Shown one piece after another: positions 8,952 through 17,543 of a stretch of 64,000 nt of DNA (the stretch's first letter is position 1; each line of letters begins with the position of its first letter). The notes beneath the pieces are model-generated. The model searched no databases and was not told where the DNA came from. It saw only the letters and a program-made list of their open reading frames with translations. This DNA comes from JBBKXJ01 sp037969395. GTDB taxonomy: Bacteria > Pseudomonadota > Gammaproteobacteria > Pseudomonadales > JAUIET01. The stretch is taken from contig JBBKXJ010000070.1 of NCBI GenBank assembly GCA_037969395.1, positions 13,990 through 77,989 on the forward strand, in the 5' to 3' direction. The translations under genes were made by a program, and so were the position numbers.

Positions 8952-10835
8952 CAGTCTTATTCCTCAATAAAATGGGGTCGGCAGCAAGCGCTGCGTCTGA
9001 TATTGACCTCGTTTCTGGCAGTCTGTCTGGGGGCATGTAGCGGGATCAAGCCAGAGCAAGTTTACCGCAATCCGCCACTGCAAAAGCAAGCCGTTGCCGA
9101 GCAGGTCGAGCATTGGTTGCAGTTAGCAGCTACCCGCGAAGAGCCGCTAGCCAGTGAGGCACGCCTGCGGGCTGCCAATCTGCTGATCGATAGCAACCAG
9201 CCGCAAAGAGCAAAACGCATTGTGGAGCAGATCACGTCGTCCAGCGACCTGCCGCCGGAGCTCGCTAACGAATATACACTGGTCAATGCAAGACTGTTTT
9301 ATAGCGAGCGGCAGTATGACAAGACACTTTTTCTGCTCGACAGTATCGATAACGACGAGCACTTCATTCGCGAGCTGGAAGTGCGCATTAGCCTGCTGCG
9401 TGCGCGCGCACTGGCCAAGCGCAATCAACTGATTGCCAGTGCTGAGCAGCGCATTTTTATCGCCTCATTGTTACGCGATCCTGACGAGCAAGAGCGCAAC
9501 CATACCGCCATTTGGCGTACGCTAATTCAGGTACCTGTCAGTGAACTGGAAACTGAAACGCGGGCCGCAAATTCGCGTGAATTACGCGGCTGGTTAGCAC
9601 TCGCGCTGCTACATCGTTTCTTTATTGACGACGTGGCGCGTCAGGACGAGCAGCTTAAAGTCTGGTTAGGGGAATGGCCTGATCATCCTGCAGCTAAGGC
9701 CTTACCGGCAGAGCTTGCCGTACTTGAGGAGATCACAGCGAACTTGCCTGACAGCGTTACCCTGCTGCTACCGCTCTCTGGAAAGCTGGCCGCAGCCGGT
9801 GCTGCAATACGCGATGGCTTTTTTGCCGCTTATTACAGCAGCGGTCAACACACGGCAATTCAAGTCGATGTTGTCGACAGCGACGCAGCTGATGATTTTA
9901 ACCAGCAATATGCCAGCCTTGCAGACAGCGGTACAGACTTGATCATTGGCCCGTTACAAAAAAGCCGAGTGCAGAAAATCTCTAGACTTGAAGAACTGCC
10001 AGCGCCTACGCTGGCGCTGAACTATATTGATTCCGAGAAACCGTTACCTTTTTACCAGTTTGGGTTGTCGGCGGAGGATGAAGCCAGTCAAACTGCCGAA
10101 CGCGCCATGATGGATGCGCATCGACGCGCCCTGATCATCAGCCCCGACACCCCGTGGGGCAAGCGGGTGGCAGCGGCCTTTGATCATCATTGGGGTGAGT
10201 TGGGTGGCGTCACGCTCGACCAGGTGCGCTTTCAGCAGGCAGAAACCGTTTCAGCGTTGATCAGGCAGGCGTTGCATGTCGACATAAGCGAGAACCGCGC
10301 CCGCCGCATAGAACAAATTGTGCAGTCACAAATCGAGTTCACTCCACGCCGACGCAAAGACGTCGATATGATATTTTTGGCCGCACGACCGCAACAGGCG
10401 CGGTCACTCAAGCCTATTCTGGCATTCCACTACGGCGGTAACATACCTGTATATGCTACCTCGCACATCTATTCAGGACAGCGCCAATGGCAAAAAGACA
10501 GCGACTTGAACGGTATTGTGTTTAGCGATATGCCTTGGATACTGGACCCCTATCAGCCGCTAAGAACTATGCTGCAAGAGTATCTCCCGGATGAGTCGCG
10601 GCGCTATGGCCGCATGCACGCATTTGGTGTCGACGCTTTTCGTTTGATTTCGCGTCTGTGGCAACTTGAAGCCAATGCTGGCGCTATGTTGCGCGGTGCT
10701 ACCGGCGCTCTGTATATGAGTGCCAACAAACAGGTCCACCGCCGGTTGGACTTCGCAGAGATTAAACGCGGGTTACCTGTGCGGATTCCCGATACACAGC
10801 AAATGCTGGATGACCCTGGCGGGCGCGGGTCGTAA
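8937..10835 (+). CDS. lpoA: Outer-membrane lipoprotein LpoA, activator of PBP1A
   Basis: Outer-membrane lipoprotein that reaches through the periplasm to stimulate peptidoglycan synthase PBP1A. The 632 residues start with a signal peptide and lipobox LGAC (lipidated Cys34). An N-terminal TPR-like helical domain follows, to about residue 260, and a C-terminal periplasmic-binding-protein-like domain begins near VTLLLPLSGKLAAAG. The GTG at 8937 is chosen because a TAA lies two codons upstream and the next standard start (TTG, 9003) would leave almost no signal peptide. I see no good ribosome-binding site. First gene of lpoA-yraN-diaA-dolP, the order found in Escherichia coli (yraM-P). Confidence 0.92.
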   Translation: MIYFQQSYSSIKWGRQQALRLILTSFLAVCLGACSGIKPEQVYRNPPLQKQAVAEQVEHWLQLAATREEPLASEARLRAANLLIDSNQPQRAKRIVEQITSSSDLPPELANEYTLVNARLFYSERQYDKTLFLLDSIDNDEHFIRELEVRISLLRARALAKRNQLIASAEQRIFIASLLRDPDEQERNHTAIWRTLIQVPVSELETETRAANSRELRGWLALALLHRFFIDDVARQDEQLKVWLGEWPDHPAAKALPAELAVLEEITANLPDSVTLLLPLSGKLAAAGAAIRDGFFAAYYSSGQHTAIQVDVVDSDAADDFNQQYASLADSGTDLIIGPLQKSRVQKISRLEELPAPTLALNYIDSEKPLPFYQFGLSAEDEASQTAERAMMDAHRRALIISPDTPWGKRVAAAFDHHWGELGGVTLDQVRFQQAETVSALIRQALHVDISENRARRIEQIVQSQIEFTPRRRKDVDMIFLAARPQQARSLKPILAFHYGGNIPVYATSHIYSGQRQWQKDSDLNGIVFSDMPWILDPYQPLRTMLQEYLPDESRRYGRMHAFGVDAFRLISRLWQLEANAGAMLRGATGALYMSANKQVHRRLDFAEIKRGLPVRIPDTQQMLDDPGGRGS

Positions 10836-10838
10836 TAG

Positions 10839-11198
10839 ATGAAAGTCATCACTGGCGCTGACGCCGAATTGCTCGCACTAACCCGTTTGGAGGAGCAAGG
10901 CCTGAGCCTGATTGCCAGAAATTTTGCGTCACGCTTTGGCGAAATTGACCTGGTGATGCACGACCAAAGCATTATCGTATTTGTCGAGGTTAGATATCGC
11001 AAAACAAGCAACTTTGGTGCGGCCGTTGCGACGGTTGACCGGCGCAAACAAAAGAAACTGATTCTAGCGGCGCAGTGGTTTTTGCAACAAAGGCGTTGGA
11101 GCGACAGGGCCGCACGCTTCGATGTCATCGGAATATCACCTCATCGCGACAGCGGTCAACTGGAATATGATTGGTGCAAAAATGCATTTGGAGCTTAA
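10839..11198 (+). CDS. yraN: UPF0102 endonuclease-fold protein YraN
   Basis: Small cytoplasmic protein (119 residues) of the UPF0102 family, which has a restriction-endonuclease-like fold and no firmly assigned role. Family features visible are the N-terminal GADAELLALTRLEEQGL helix, then NFASRFGEIDLVM and IIVFVEVRYRK, where the Asp of EIDLV and the Glu of VEVR match the PD-(D/E)xK pattern. It starts 3 bases after the lpoA stop. Genetic context links it only loosely to envelope and replication genes. Confidence 0.92.
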   Translation: MKVITGADAELLALTRLEEQGLSLIARNFASRFGEIDLVMHDQSIIVFVEVRYRKTSNFGAAVATVDRRKQKKLILAAQWFLQQRRWSDRAARFDVIGISPHRDSGQLEYDWCKNAFGA

Positions 11199-11248
11199 TG
11201 CTTCAGCTGCCGATAACCCGCTAATGAGCCAATGCACTTCAGGCTGTT

Positions 11249-11839
11249 ATGCAATACGATAAACCACTTAGAAATATTCTGGCTGCCAACGTCGAACAAA
11301 CGATGGGCGTTATCGAGCCATTACTGGCAGATATTCAGTACGCCGGAGCGCTTATTTCAGAGTGCTTCCTGAGTGACGGGAAGTTGATGCTATGCGGTTG
11401 CTCCAGCGCGTCGGCAATCAGTCAATATCTTACCGCGATGCTGGCAAACGGCGTCGAATATGATCGACCGAGCCTGCCAGCGATGATGCTATCTGCTAAC
11501 GCCGTAGCGACTGCCAAAGTGGACAAGCAGTGCGAAGTTTACTCGCGCCAGGTGTACGCGCTCGGCAATGCCAGCGACGTGCTGCTGCTATTTTCCGCAA
11601 ATACCAACGCGCCAGCGCTGGCGCAAACCGTGTTAGCCGCGCAAGAACGGCAGATGCAAGTAATCGCGATCACTGGTGCTGAGGATCAGGACGTGTCCGC
11701 GACGTTGGCACCGAGGGATAAAGAGATTTACATCGCAACAAGTAGCAAAACGCGCATTATTGAAGCGCACGTTCTGATAGCGCATTGTTTGTGCACGCTG
11801 ATCGAACAGTCACTTTTTGGTATTGGTGAATCTGAATGA
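11249..11839 (+). CDS. diaA: DnaA initiator-associating protein DiaA (SIS domain)
   Basis: SIS-fold protein that in E. coli forms a tetramer and binds DnaA to promote timely initiation at oriC. The 196 residues align along their length with DiaA: DRPSLPAM, EVYSRQVYALG, DVLLLFSAN, IAITGAEDQD, and a C-terminal HVLIAHCLCTLIEQSLF. The usual CGNG(G/T)SA sugar-phosphate loop reads CGCSSASA (residues 50-57), so it may not bind sedoheptulose phosphate as GmhA does. Placement between yraN and dolP supports diaA rather than gmhA. Confidence 0.9.
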   Translation: MQYDKPLRNILAANVEQTMGVIEPLLADIQYAGALISECFLSDGKLMLCGCSSASAISQYLTAMLANGVEYDRPSLPAMMLSANAVATAKVDKQCEVYSRQVYALGNASDVLLLFSANTNAPALAQTVLAAQERQMQVIAITGAEDQDVSATLAPRDKEIYIATSSKTRIIEAHVLIAHCLCTLIEQSLFGIGESE

Positions 11840-12411
11840 CCCGTAACATTGGCCTGACTTTGCTGCTGCTATCGCTGCTGTCATGTTATGGATGCAGTAG
11901 CCTCGTGGCAGCCGCGCGCACAACACCAATCCAGGATAACTATGGAAAGCGTAGTCTCGGCAACTTTATCGATGACTCTCTCATAGAGACCAAAATCAAA
12001 GCGAACTTGAAGTTGACCGATCAAAGACTGGGCGAAGCCCATATTAGCGTGGTCAGCTTTAACGGCGCAGTGTTGCTAATCGGTCAGGTACCTAGTCAAA
12101 ATTTGAAGGCGCTTGCCGGCGATGTAGCGAATAAGCTGCGCGGTGTGAGTCGCACGCACAACGAACTGGTCGCGGCGGGTCCGTTGTCGGTGCCGGCGCG
12201 CATGAATGACGCCTGGCTAACAACGAAAGTCAAAACTAAGCTGTTAATCACACGTAACGTTAAAGCGAACCGGGTTAAAGTAGTAACCGAAAATGGCGTT
12301 GTTTATTTGCTCGGACTGGTTTCACGCGATCTCGGCGATCGCATTGTTGCCGCAGTGCGCAATACCTTCGGCGTGCAGAAGATCGTGCGCATTTTTGAAT
12401 ATATAGAATAA
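11836..12411 (+). CDS. dolP: Outer-membrane BON-domain lipoprotein DolP (YraP)
   Basis: Outer-membrane lipoprotein that in E. coli supports BAM-complex function and binds anionic phospholipid at division sites. The 191 residues have a lipoprotein signal with two candidate acceptors, Cys17 (after LLS) and Cys20 (after CYG), and two BON domains. The first has LIETKIKANLK to GAVLLIGQV, the second has WLTTKVKTKLL to GVVYLLGLV. Its ATG overlaps the diaA stop by four bases. The downstream gap to convergent sspB (69 bp) holds only a weak inverted repeat. Confidence 0.92.
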   Translation: MTRNIGLTLLLLSLLSCYGCSSLVAAARTTPIQDNYGKRSLGNFIDDSLIETKIKANLKLTDQRLGEAHISVVSFNGAVLLIGQVPSQNLKALAGDVANKLRGVSRTHNELVAAGPLSVPARMNDAWLTTKVKTKLLITRNVKANRVKVVTENGVVYLLGLVSRDLGDRIVAAVRNTFGVQKIVRIFEYIE

Positions 12412-12480
12412 GCCAGCGCTTTAGCGAGGTGGAGATTTTGCCGCAGCTGTAATCCTTAACGCTACGGCAAGCGGAAAACC

Positions 12481-12903
12481 TTACTTGACGATTGTCAATT
12501 GCGGTGTTTGCGATTTGCGTTCCGGCCGTGCGGGCTGGCTGGGTGCTTCAGTTGCCGCTGCCGGCTGTTGTTGCACCGGCGGCATATCGTTTTCGAACAA
12601 CATACCCTGGCCGTTTTCTCTCGCGTAGATGCCCAACGCGGCGTGGATAGGAACGTACACGTCCGTGGCGACGCCGGAGAAGCGCGCATTGAAACTCAAA
12701 TCATCATTGTTGATCTTAAGGCCTACCACCGCTGATGGCGAAACATTCAAAACGATTTGGCCATCTTTTACATACTGAAGCGGTACCTCAACACCTTCCC
12801 GTTCCGCGTCTACCAAAACGTAGGGCGTACAGTTATTTTCAAGTATCCAGTCATACAGAGCCCTTATCAAATACGATCGGCTGGATGTCATAGCCATGAA
12901 CAT
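12481..12903 (-). CDS. sspB: ClpXP adaptor SspB (stringent starvation protein B)
   Basis: Adaptor that delivers ssrA-tagged proteins to ClpXP. The 140 residues have the folded substrate-binding domain to about residue 108 (RSYLIRALYDWILENNCTPYVLVDA, then VNVSPSAV-type strand and FNARFSGV). A Pro/Gln/Ala-rich linker follows, then a short C-terminal ClpX-binding tail, TPQLTIVK. That split architecture is diagnostic. It follows sspA by 34 bases. Several Met codons (residues 1, 3, 5) could serve as start. Confidence 0.96.
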   Translation of the reverse strand: MFMAMTSSRSYLIRALYDWILENNCTPYVLVDAEREGVEVPLQYVKDGQIVLNVSPSAVVGLKINNDDLSFNARFSGVATDVYVPIHAALGIYARENGQGMLFENDMPPVQQQPAAATEAPSQPARPERKSQTPQLTIVK

Positions 12904-12937
12904 AACCCTTGAAGCTTAATAATTAACCACTATTGTA

Positions 12938-13573
12938 TCAGCTTCCGTCGCGCATTTCTCGTTCACGCTCCGATAAACTCATCTGAAACGACTCACGGGC
13001 AAAAACGCGCTTCATGTACTGATGTAGGGGTTTGGTTTGCCGGGTGTCAGGAATGCTGATACCCAACAGTGGCAGGCGCCACAGTATTGGAGCGAGGCAA
13101 CAGTCGACCAGAGTAAATTCATCATTCATGAAGTAAGGCTTTTCGCCGAAGATCGGCGCCACTCCCATCAAACCTTCACGTAATTCCTTGCGTGACTTAT
13201 CAATTGAGCGGGATTTACCTGCGTTGATATTGTCGGCCAAAATGCTCCAGTCTTTTTCAATTCTACAGATGTACTGACGGCTCTCGCCCCGCGCGACCGG
13301 GTACACTGGAAGCAGCGGTGGGTGGGGGAACCGCTCGTCTAAATACTCCATCATAACGTTCGGTTCGTATAGCACGAGCTCGCGATCTACTAGCGTAGGC
13401 AGGCTATTGTAAGGATTCAGATCCGCAATATCGTCAGGCAATTTGTCATCGGTGACGTCTATGATGTCAACGGTCACACCTTTTTCCGCCAGCACTATGC
13501 GCACTCGGTGGCTGTAGTGACTCGTTGCATCGGAGAAAAACGTCATCGACGACCTTTTTGCCATGACACCCAT
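12938..13573 (-). CDS. sspA: Stringent starvation protein A SspA (GST-fold RNA polymerase-associated regulator)
   Basis: GST-fold protein without transferase activity that binds RNA polymerase and affects stress and stationary-phase transcription. Starting at the ATG at 13573 (GAGGT about 7 bases upstream), it has 211 residues with SHRVRIVLAEKGV, SLPTLVDRELVLYE, MEYLDERFPHPPL, PVYPVARGESR and SLVDCCLAP-like segments typical of SspA. A longer frame to 13621 would overlap the upstream cytochrome gene and is less likely. It is co-transcribed with petA-petBC, the arrangement found in Pseudomonas. Confidence 0.95.
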   Translation of the reverse strand: MGVMAKRSSMTFFSDATSHYSHRVRIVLAEKGVTVDIIDVTDDKLPDDIADLNPYNSLPTLVDRELVLYEPNVMMEYLDERFPHPPLLPVYPVARGESRQYICRIEKDWSILADNINAGKSRSIDKSRKELREGLMGVAPIFGEKPYFMNDEFTLVDCCLAPILWRLPLLGISIPDTRQTKPLHQYMKRVFARESFQMSLSEREREMRDGS

Positions 13574-13602
13574 AGAACTTACCTCGCTGACCATGTCAGC
13601 AG

Positions 13603-15834
13603 TTAGTGAACGTCTTTCCAATACTCACGGTTGAGCAAATACGCAAAAACTAAAAATACAGCTAAAAACAAAAACACATATATTCCGATACGTTTGCGGT
13701 CCACTGTCATTGGCTCGCCCATGTACGACATAAAATTGACCAGATTATAAACTGCCGTGTCGAATTCACCCTCTTCCAGTTTACCAGCTTCGGTAACTTC
13801 CAGGCGTCCACACTCTGCCTCGAGCATGTCCTGGCCGGTTAGCATGTCACGTTTGACGCCACCGTGACTATCAGCCACCGGCCCGAGGGCGCACTCAGTT
13901 GTACCCTGCAATTCCAGCAAAGCGTGCGGCATCGCTACGTCTTTGAACACACGGTTGTTCACGCCCCAAGGGCGGGTCGGGTCAACATAAAAATTACGCA
14001 GGTAGGTATATAACCATTCAGGTGAGCGCAGCCGCGCCACCAGAGTCAAATCGGGCGGCGCGGACCCAAACCACTTTTTTGCGGAGTCCTCTGGCATTGC
14101 GATCGTCATCAGCTCGCCAATTTTGCTGTCATCAAACACCATATTTTCCATTGCCACTTCGGCGGGAATATCGAGGTCAGTGGCGACGCGCTCGTAACGG
14201 CCGTATTGTAGCGAGTGGCAACCCGCACAATAGCTGAAAAACACCTGTGCACCCGACTGCAATGACGCCTTGTCGTGCAAGTCGGCCTTGAATTCGTCGC
14301 ACGGTATGGTGCCGCAGGCATGGCCTGTTTCTGCGCCTACAACTTTTAACGGCAGGAAGGCTAACAAGCCGACGATCGCGAAGGCACCCAGGGTCTTCCA
14401 GAAACCAATACCGCCATCCATTGTTACTCGCGACGGTTCAGGTTTGGTGTAGTCATTTCTTACCAGATACGGCATGGCGAAGAAGAATACGCCCACCAAC
14501 GCCGTGTAGGTGAGAATCAGCCCCAGGTGATTCGCTTTCATGTCACCCCAATAGCTAAACACCACGCCAAACATAAATACGCCAAACACGCCGCAAATTA
14601 GTTGCCGCAAGAGCGGTCTTGTCTGCTCCGGCTTGGTCCAGATCGGCATGGTCAGAAAGAACGCAAAATAAACCACGGTGCTAACTTGCGCCAACAGCGT
14701 ACGTGCCATGGTCGGTGACTTGACGCCTATTACACCCAGGATGATAAATGTCGACGCAAATATCAGGATCATTGCCTTCGGCACGAGACCCTTGTAGCGA
14801 ACAGACTTCACAGGGCTGCGGTCCAGCCAAGGCAACACGAACATGATGGCAATGGCAGCTGCCATCACGATAAAGCCGAGGAACTTAGCGGTCAGTGGGC
14901 CAAGATCGATGGTGACCGCGCGCAACATTGAATAGAACGGCGTGTAATACCACACCGGAGCGATGTGTTCCGGGGTTTTCAGCGGGTTGGCCAGCTCGAA
15001 GTTGGCGTGCTCGATAAAGTAACCGTTCATTTCAGGGAAAAAGAAAATGATCCCACAAAACACAAACAGGAACACGACAATGCCTACAATATCATGCACT
15101 GTGTAGTAAGGGTGGAATGCAATGCCATCCAGCGGCACGCCATCCGGACCTTTGGTTTTTTTGATCTCTACGCCGTCTGGGTTGTTCGAGCCAACTTCGT
15201 GCAACGCCAGAAGATGCAATACAACCAGGGCGAGCAATATAATCGGCAGCGCCACCACGTGTAGTGCGAAAAAGCGGTTTAGCGTAATACCGGAAATCAG
15301 GTAGTCGCCGCGTATCCACTCCACCAGTGCTTCGCCGACAACCGGAATAGCGCCAAACAGAGAGATAATTACTTGTGCGCCCCAATAAGACATGTTGCCC
15401 CAAGGCAAAACGTAGCCAAGAAAGCCTTCGGCCATCAGCGCGAAGTAAATAAGCATGCCGAATATCCACACCAGCTCGCGTGGTTTACGGTACGAGCCGT
15501 ACAGCAAGCCGCGAAACATGTGGAGATACACAACCGCAAAAAATGCCGACGCGCCGGTGGAATGCATGTAACGGATAATCCAGCCATATTCTACGTCGCG
15601 CATGATGTATTCGACCGAGGCAAATGCACGCTCGGCCGAGGGTTCATAGCTCATAGTGAGCCAGATGCCGGTCAAAAGCTGATTGACCAGCACCACCAAC
15701 GACAGCACGCCGAAAAAATACCAAACATTGAAGTTTTTGGGTGCGTAATATTCACCCATGTGCGTATTCCACGCACGGACGATGGGCAGGCGGTCGTTAG
15801 TCCAATCGCGTAGTGCAACTAATGCGTTAGCCAT
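13603..15834 (-). CDS. Fused cytochrome b / cytochrome c1 of the bc1 complex
   Basis: Core of respiratory complex III: quinol oxidation plus transfer to soluble cytochrome c. One uninterrupted 743-residue frame joins petB and petC. Residues 1-405 are cytochrome b with haem ligands His91/His105 and His192/His207 and a PVWY Qo-site motif at 293-296. Residues 409-428 and 436-456 look like two additional membrane helices. Residues 478-500 look like the old c1 signal sequence. Cytochrome c1 follows, with CAGCH haem site at 536-540, candidate axial Met635 in KDVAMPH, and a C-terminal anchor at about 715-735. An in-frame ATG occurs just before the c1 signal (Met472). The fused arrangement resembles the fbcH product of Bradyrhizobium, which is cleaved after synthesis; cleavage here is inference. 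Confidence 0.95.
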   Translation of the reverse strand: MANALVALRDWTNDRLPIVRAWNTHMGEYYAPKNFNVWYFFGVLSLVVLVNQLLTGIWLTMSYEPSAERAFASVEYIMRDVEYGWIIRYMHSTGASAFFAVVYLHMFRGLLYGSYRKPRELVWIFGMLIYFALMAEGFLGYVLPWGNMSYWGAQVIISLFGAIPVVGEALVEWIRGDYLISGITLNRFFALHVVALPIILLALVVLHLLALHEVGSNNPDGVEIKKTKGPDGVPLDGIAFHPYYTVHDIVGIVVFLFVFCGIIFFFPEMNGYFIEHANFELANPLKTPEHIAPVWYYTPFYSMLRAVTIDLGPLTAKFLGFIVMAAAIAIMFVLPWLDRSPVKSVRYKGLVPKAMILIFASTFIILGVIGVKSPTMARTLLAQVSTVVYFAFFLTMPIWTKPEQTRPLLRQLICGVFGVFMFGVVFSYWGDMKANHLGLILTYTALVGVFFFAMPYLVRNDYTKPEPSRVTMDGGIGFWKTLGAFAIVGLLAFLPLKVVGAETGHACGTIPCDEFKADLHDKASLQSGAQVFFSYCAGCHSLQYGRYERVATDLDIPAEVAMENMVFDDSKIGELMTIAMPEDSAKKWFGSAPPDLTLVARLRSPEWLYTYLRNFYVDPTRPWGVNNRVFKDVAMPHALLELQGTTECALGPVADSHGGVKRDMLTGQDMLEAECGRLEVTEAGKLEEGEFDTAVYNLVNFMSYMGEPMTVDRKRIGIYVFLFLAVFLVFAYLLNREYWKDVH

Positions 15835-16430
15835 CAGGCGTTCTCCTGATCTTCACCGACCACGATGACCTTATCATCTTCGTATCGGTAGGGTGGAATG
15901 TCCATATTGGTCGGCGCCGGCACTCCAGTATAAACGCGGCCGGCCAAGTCAAATTTCGAACCATGGCAAGGACAGAAAAACCCCCCAAGCCATTTATCGC
16001 CGCCCAAGTCAGCCGCCCCAACGTCAGGGCGAAACTTCGGCACACAACCCAGATGGGTGCAAATACCAACCATCACGAAATACTCGGGTTTAATGGAGCG
16101 GTCTATTGAATCGATATAATTTGGTTGAACCGCATTCAGCGACTCAGGGTCTTTCAGATTCTTTGTGACTGGTCCCAATGACGCGAGCGCCTCCTTAGTA
16201 CGGCGCAAGATGAACACCGGTTTACCGCGCCATTCGACAATGATCATGCCGCCCGGCTCGATCTTGCTCACGTCCGCTTTTACCGGAGCGCCGGCTGCTT
16301 TGGCCCGTGCACTCGGCTTCCAGGAACCAAGGAATGGCACTGCCACCCCAACCACACCGGCACCAGCTACGGCTGCAGTCATCGCCGTCAGTACGCGTCG
16401 CCGCCCCTTATTCGCGCCATCTTTATTCAC
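15834..16430 (-). CDS. petA: Ubiquinol-cytochrome c reductase Rieske iron-sulfur subunit
   Basis: Carries the [2Fe-2S] centre that takes the first electron from quinol in the bc1 complex. A twin-arginine-like N-terminus (KGRRRVL) and one hydrophobic segment fit Tat-dependent insertion. Cluster ligands lie in CTHLGC and CPCHGS. I chose the GTG at 16430 (198 residues) because GGAG lies 9 bases upstream; another GTG at 16445 would add five residues but lacks a ribosome-binding site. Its stop overlaps the petBC start by one base (TGATG). Confidence 0.95.
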   Translation of the reverse strand: MNKDGANKGRRRVLTAMTAAVAGAGVVGVAVPFLGSWKPSARAKAAGAPVKADVSKIEPGGMIIVEWRGKPVFILRRTKEALASLGPVTKNLKDPESLNAVQPNYIDSIDRSIKPEYFVMVGICTHLGCVPKFRPDVGAADLGGDKWLGGFFCPCHGSKFDLAGRVYTGVPAPTNMDIPPYRYEDDKVIVVGEDQENA

Positions 16431-16482
16431 GATGTTTGTCTCCACTGTGGATGATTAACCGCTTGCACGATTTATCTGGCGT

Positions 16483-16508
16483 AAAAAAACGCCCATGGCG
16501 GACGTTTT
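16483..16508 (-). terminator. Rho-independent terminator of rplM-rpsI
   Basis: On the minus strand, 9 bp of stem (AAAACGTCC with GGGCGTTTT, one T-G pair) enclose a 5-base loop and run into seven T residues. It lies 58 bases after the rpsI stop and before petA. Confidence 0.85.
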
Positions 16509-16565
16509 TGAAAATTGCGCGGTACAAACAAACAATTGCACCACCGGAGAGTACCGCGCCACAAA

Positions 16566-16958
16566 TTAGCGTTTGGAAAACTGTGGCTTTTTGCGTGCTT
16601 TGCGCAGGCCAACTTTTTTACGTTCTACTTCGCGTGCATCGCGAGTGACAAATCCGGCTTGTCGTAATGATGGTCGTAAATTTTCGTCGTATTCCATCAG
16701 AGCGCGCGTAATCCCGTGGCGAATAGCTCCAGCCTGGCCGAAGCTTCCACCACCGGAAACCGTTACGTGGATGTCAAAAGTATCAACCGCATTGGCTAAT
16801 TCAAGCGGCTGACGCACAATCATGCGTGCAACTTCACGGCCAAAATAGTTATCGAGAGAGCGTTTGTTAACCGTAATATTGCCGCCGCCGGACTGCAGGT
16901 ATACTCGTGCGGTGGATGTTTTGCGTCGGCCGGTGCCGTAGTACTGTGTTGCTGCCAT
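16566..16958 (-). CDS. rpsI: 30S ribosomal protein S9
   Basis: Small-subunit protein whose C-terminal tail reaches the P-site tRNA. The 130 residues begin with YYGTGRRKTSTARV and end in a basic tail RKKPQFSKR, both hallmarks of uS9. GGSFGQAGAIRHGI is also conserved. It lies 15 bases after rplM in the universal L13-S9 operon. Confidence 0.99.
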   Translation of the reverse strand: MAATQYYGTGRRKTSTARVYLQSGGGNITVNKRSLDNYFGREVARMIVRQPLELANAVDTFDIHVTVSGGGSFGQAGAIRHGITRALMEYDENLRPSLRQAGFVTRDAREVERKKVGLRKARKKPQFSKR

Positions 16959-16973
16959 AGTGTGAGGGCTCTG

Positions 16974-17402
16974 TTAAATTGTCAGCGCTTGGGGTTGCTG
17001 CGCGGAATGCGGATGGTCTTCGCCACCATAGACTTTCAGCTTTTTGAACATGCTACGTCCTAGCGGGTTCTTCGGCAACATGCCTTTTACCGCATACTCA
17101 AGTGCGCGCTCCGGGGCGCTGGTTAGCAGGTCACCGAGTGCGATTGATTTGATCCCACCGGGATACTGGCTGTGACGATAGTACATTTTGTCTTTCATCT
17201 TATTACCAGTGGCGCGCACTTTGCCGGCGTTAATTACCACAATATAGTCGCCGGTATCAACGTGCGGCGTAAATTCCGGCTTATGCTTACCGCGCAGGCG
17301 ATGGGCTATTTGACTGGCGAGACGACCCAGGGTCTTATTGCTCGCATCAACGACATACCAGTCGCGTTCAACAGTTTCGTTTTTGGCACTAAAGGTTTTC
17401 AT
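16974..17402 (-). CDS. rplM: 50S ribosomal protein L13
   Basis: Early-assembly large-subunit protein. Starting at the ATG at 17402 (MKTFSAKNETVERDWYVVDA) it has 142 residues, the normal bacterial length. GRLASQIAHRLRGKHKPEFTP-type sequence, GDYIVVINAGKV and MLPKNPLGR are characteristic. A frame that runs upstream to 17474 reads through the promoter and is rejected. No strong ribosome-binding site precedes the ATG. Confidence 0.99.
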   Translation of the reverse strand: MKTFSAKNETVERDWYVVDASNKTLGRLASQIAHRLRGKHKPEFTPHVDTGDYIVVINAGKVRATGNKMKDKMYYRHSQYPGGIKSIALGDLLTSAPERALEYAVKGMLPKNPLGRSMFKKLKVYGGEDHPHSAQQPQALTI

Positions 17403-17445
17403 GGCGGAGAATTCTGAAAAAAAGGCAAAGGAATAAAGTGCGCGC

Positions 17446-17474
17446 ATACTACAGAACCAGCGTTTTTTATTCAA
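17446..17474 (-). promoter_or_regulatory. Sigma-70 promoter of rplM-rpsI
   Basis: Minus-strand -35 TTGAAT (17474-17469) and -10 TAGTAT (17451-17446) have a 17-bp spacer, followed by a GC-rich GCGCGC discriminator typical of stringently controlled ribosomal-protein promoters. This leaves a leader of about 40 nt before the start codon. Confidence 0.75.
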
Positions 17475-17543
17475 CCTAGAAAATAGCTGAAAACTACGTC
17501 GGCGTGCGGAAAAGATAGCGTTCCGCGTGTATGGTACAGCACG

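Noticed and set aside
12412..12480. Inverted repeat TTGCCG/CGGCAA between dolP and sspB as a terminator
   Set aside because: Only 6 bp with a loop of about 20 bases and no T-run.
16431..16445. GTG at 16445 as the petA start
   Set aside because: No ribosome-binding site upstream; the GTG at 16430 has GGAG at good spacing.
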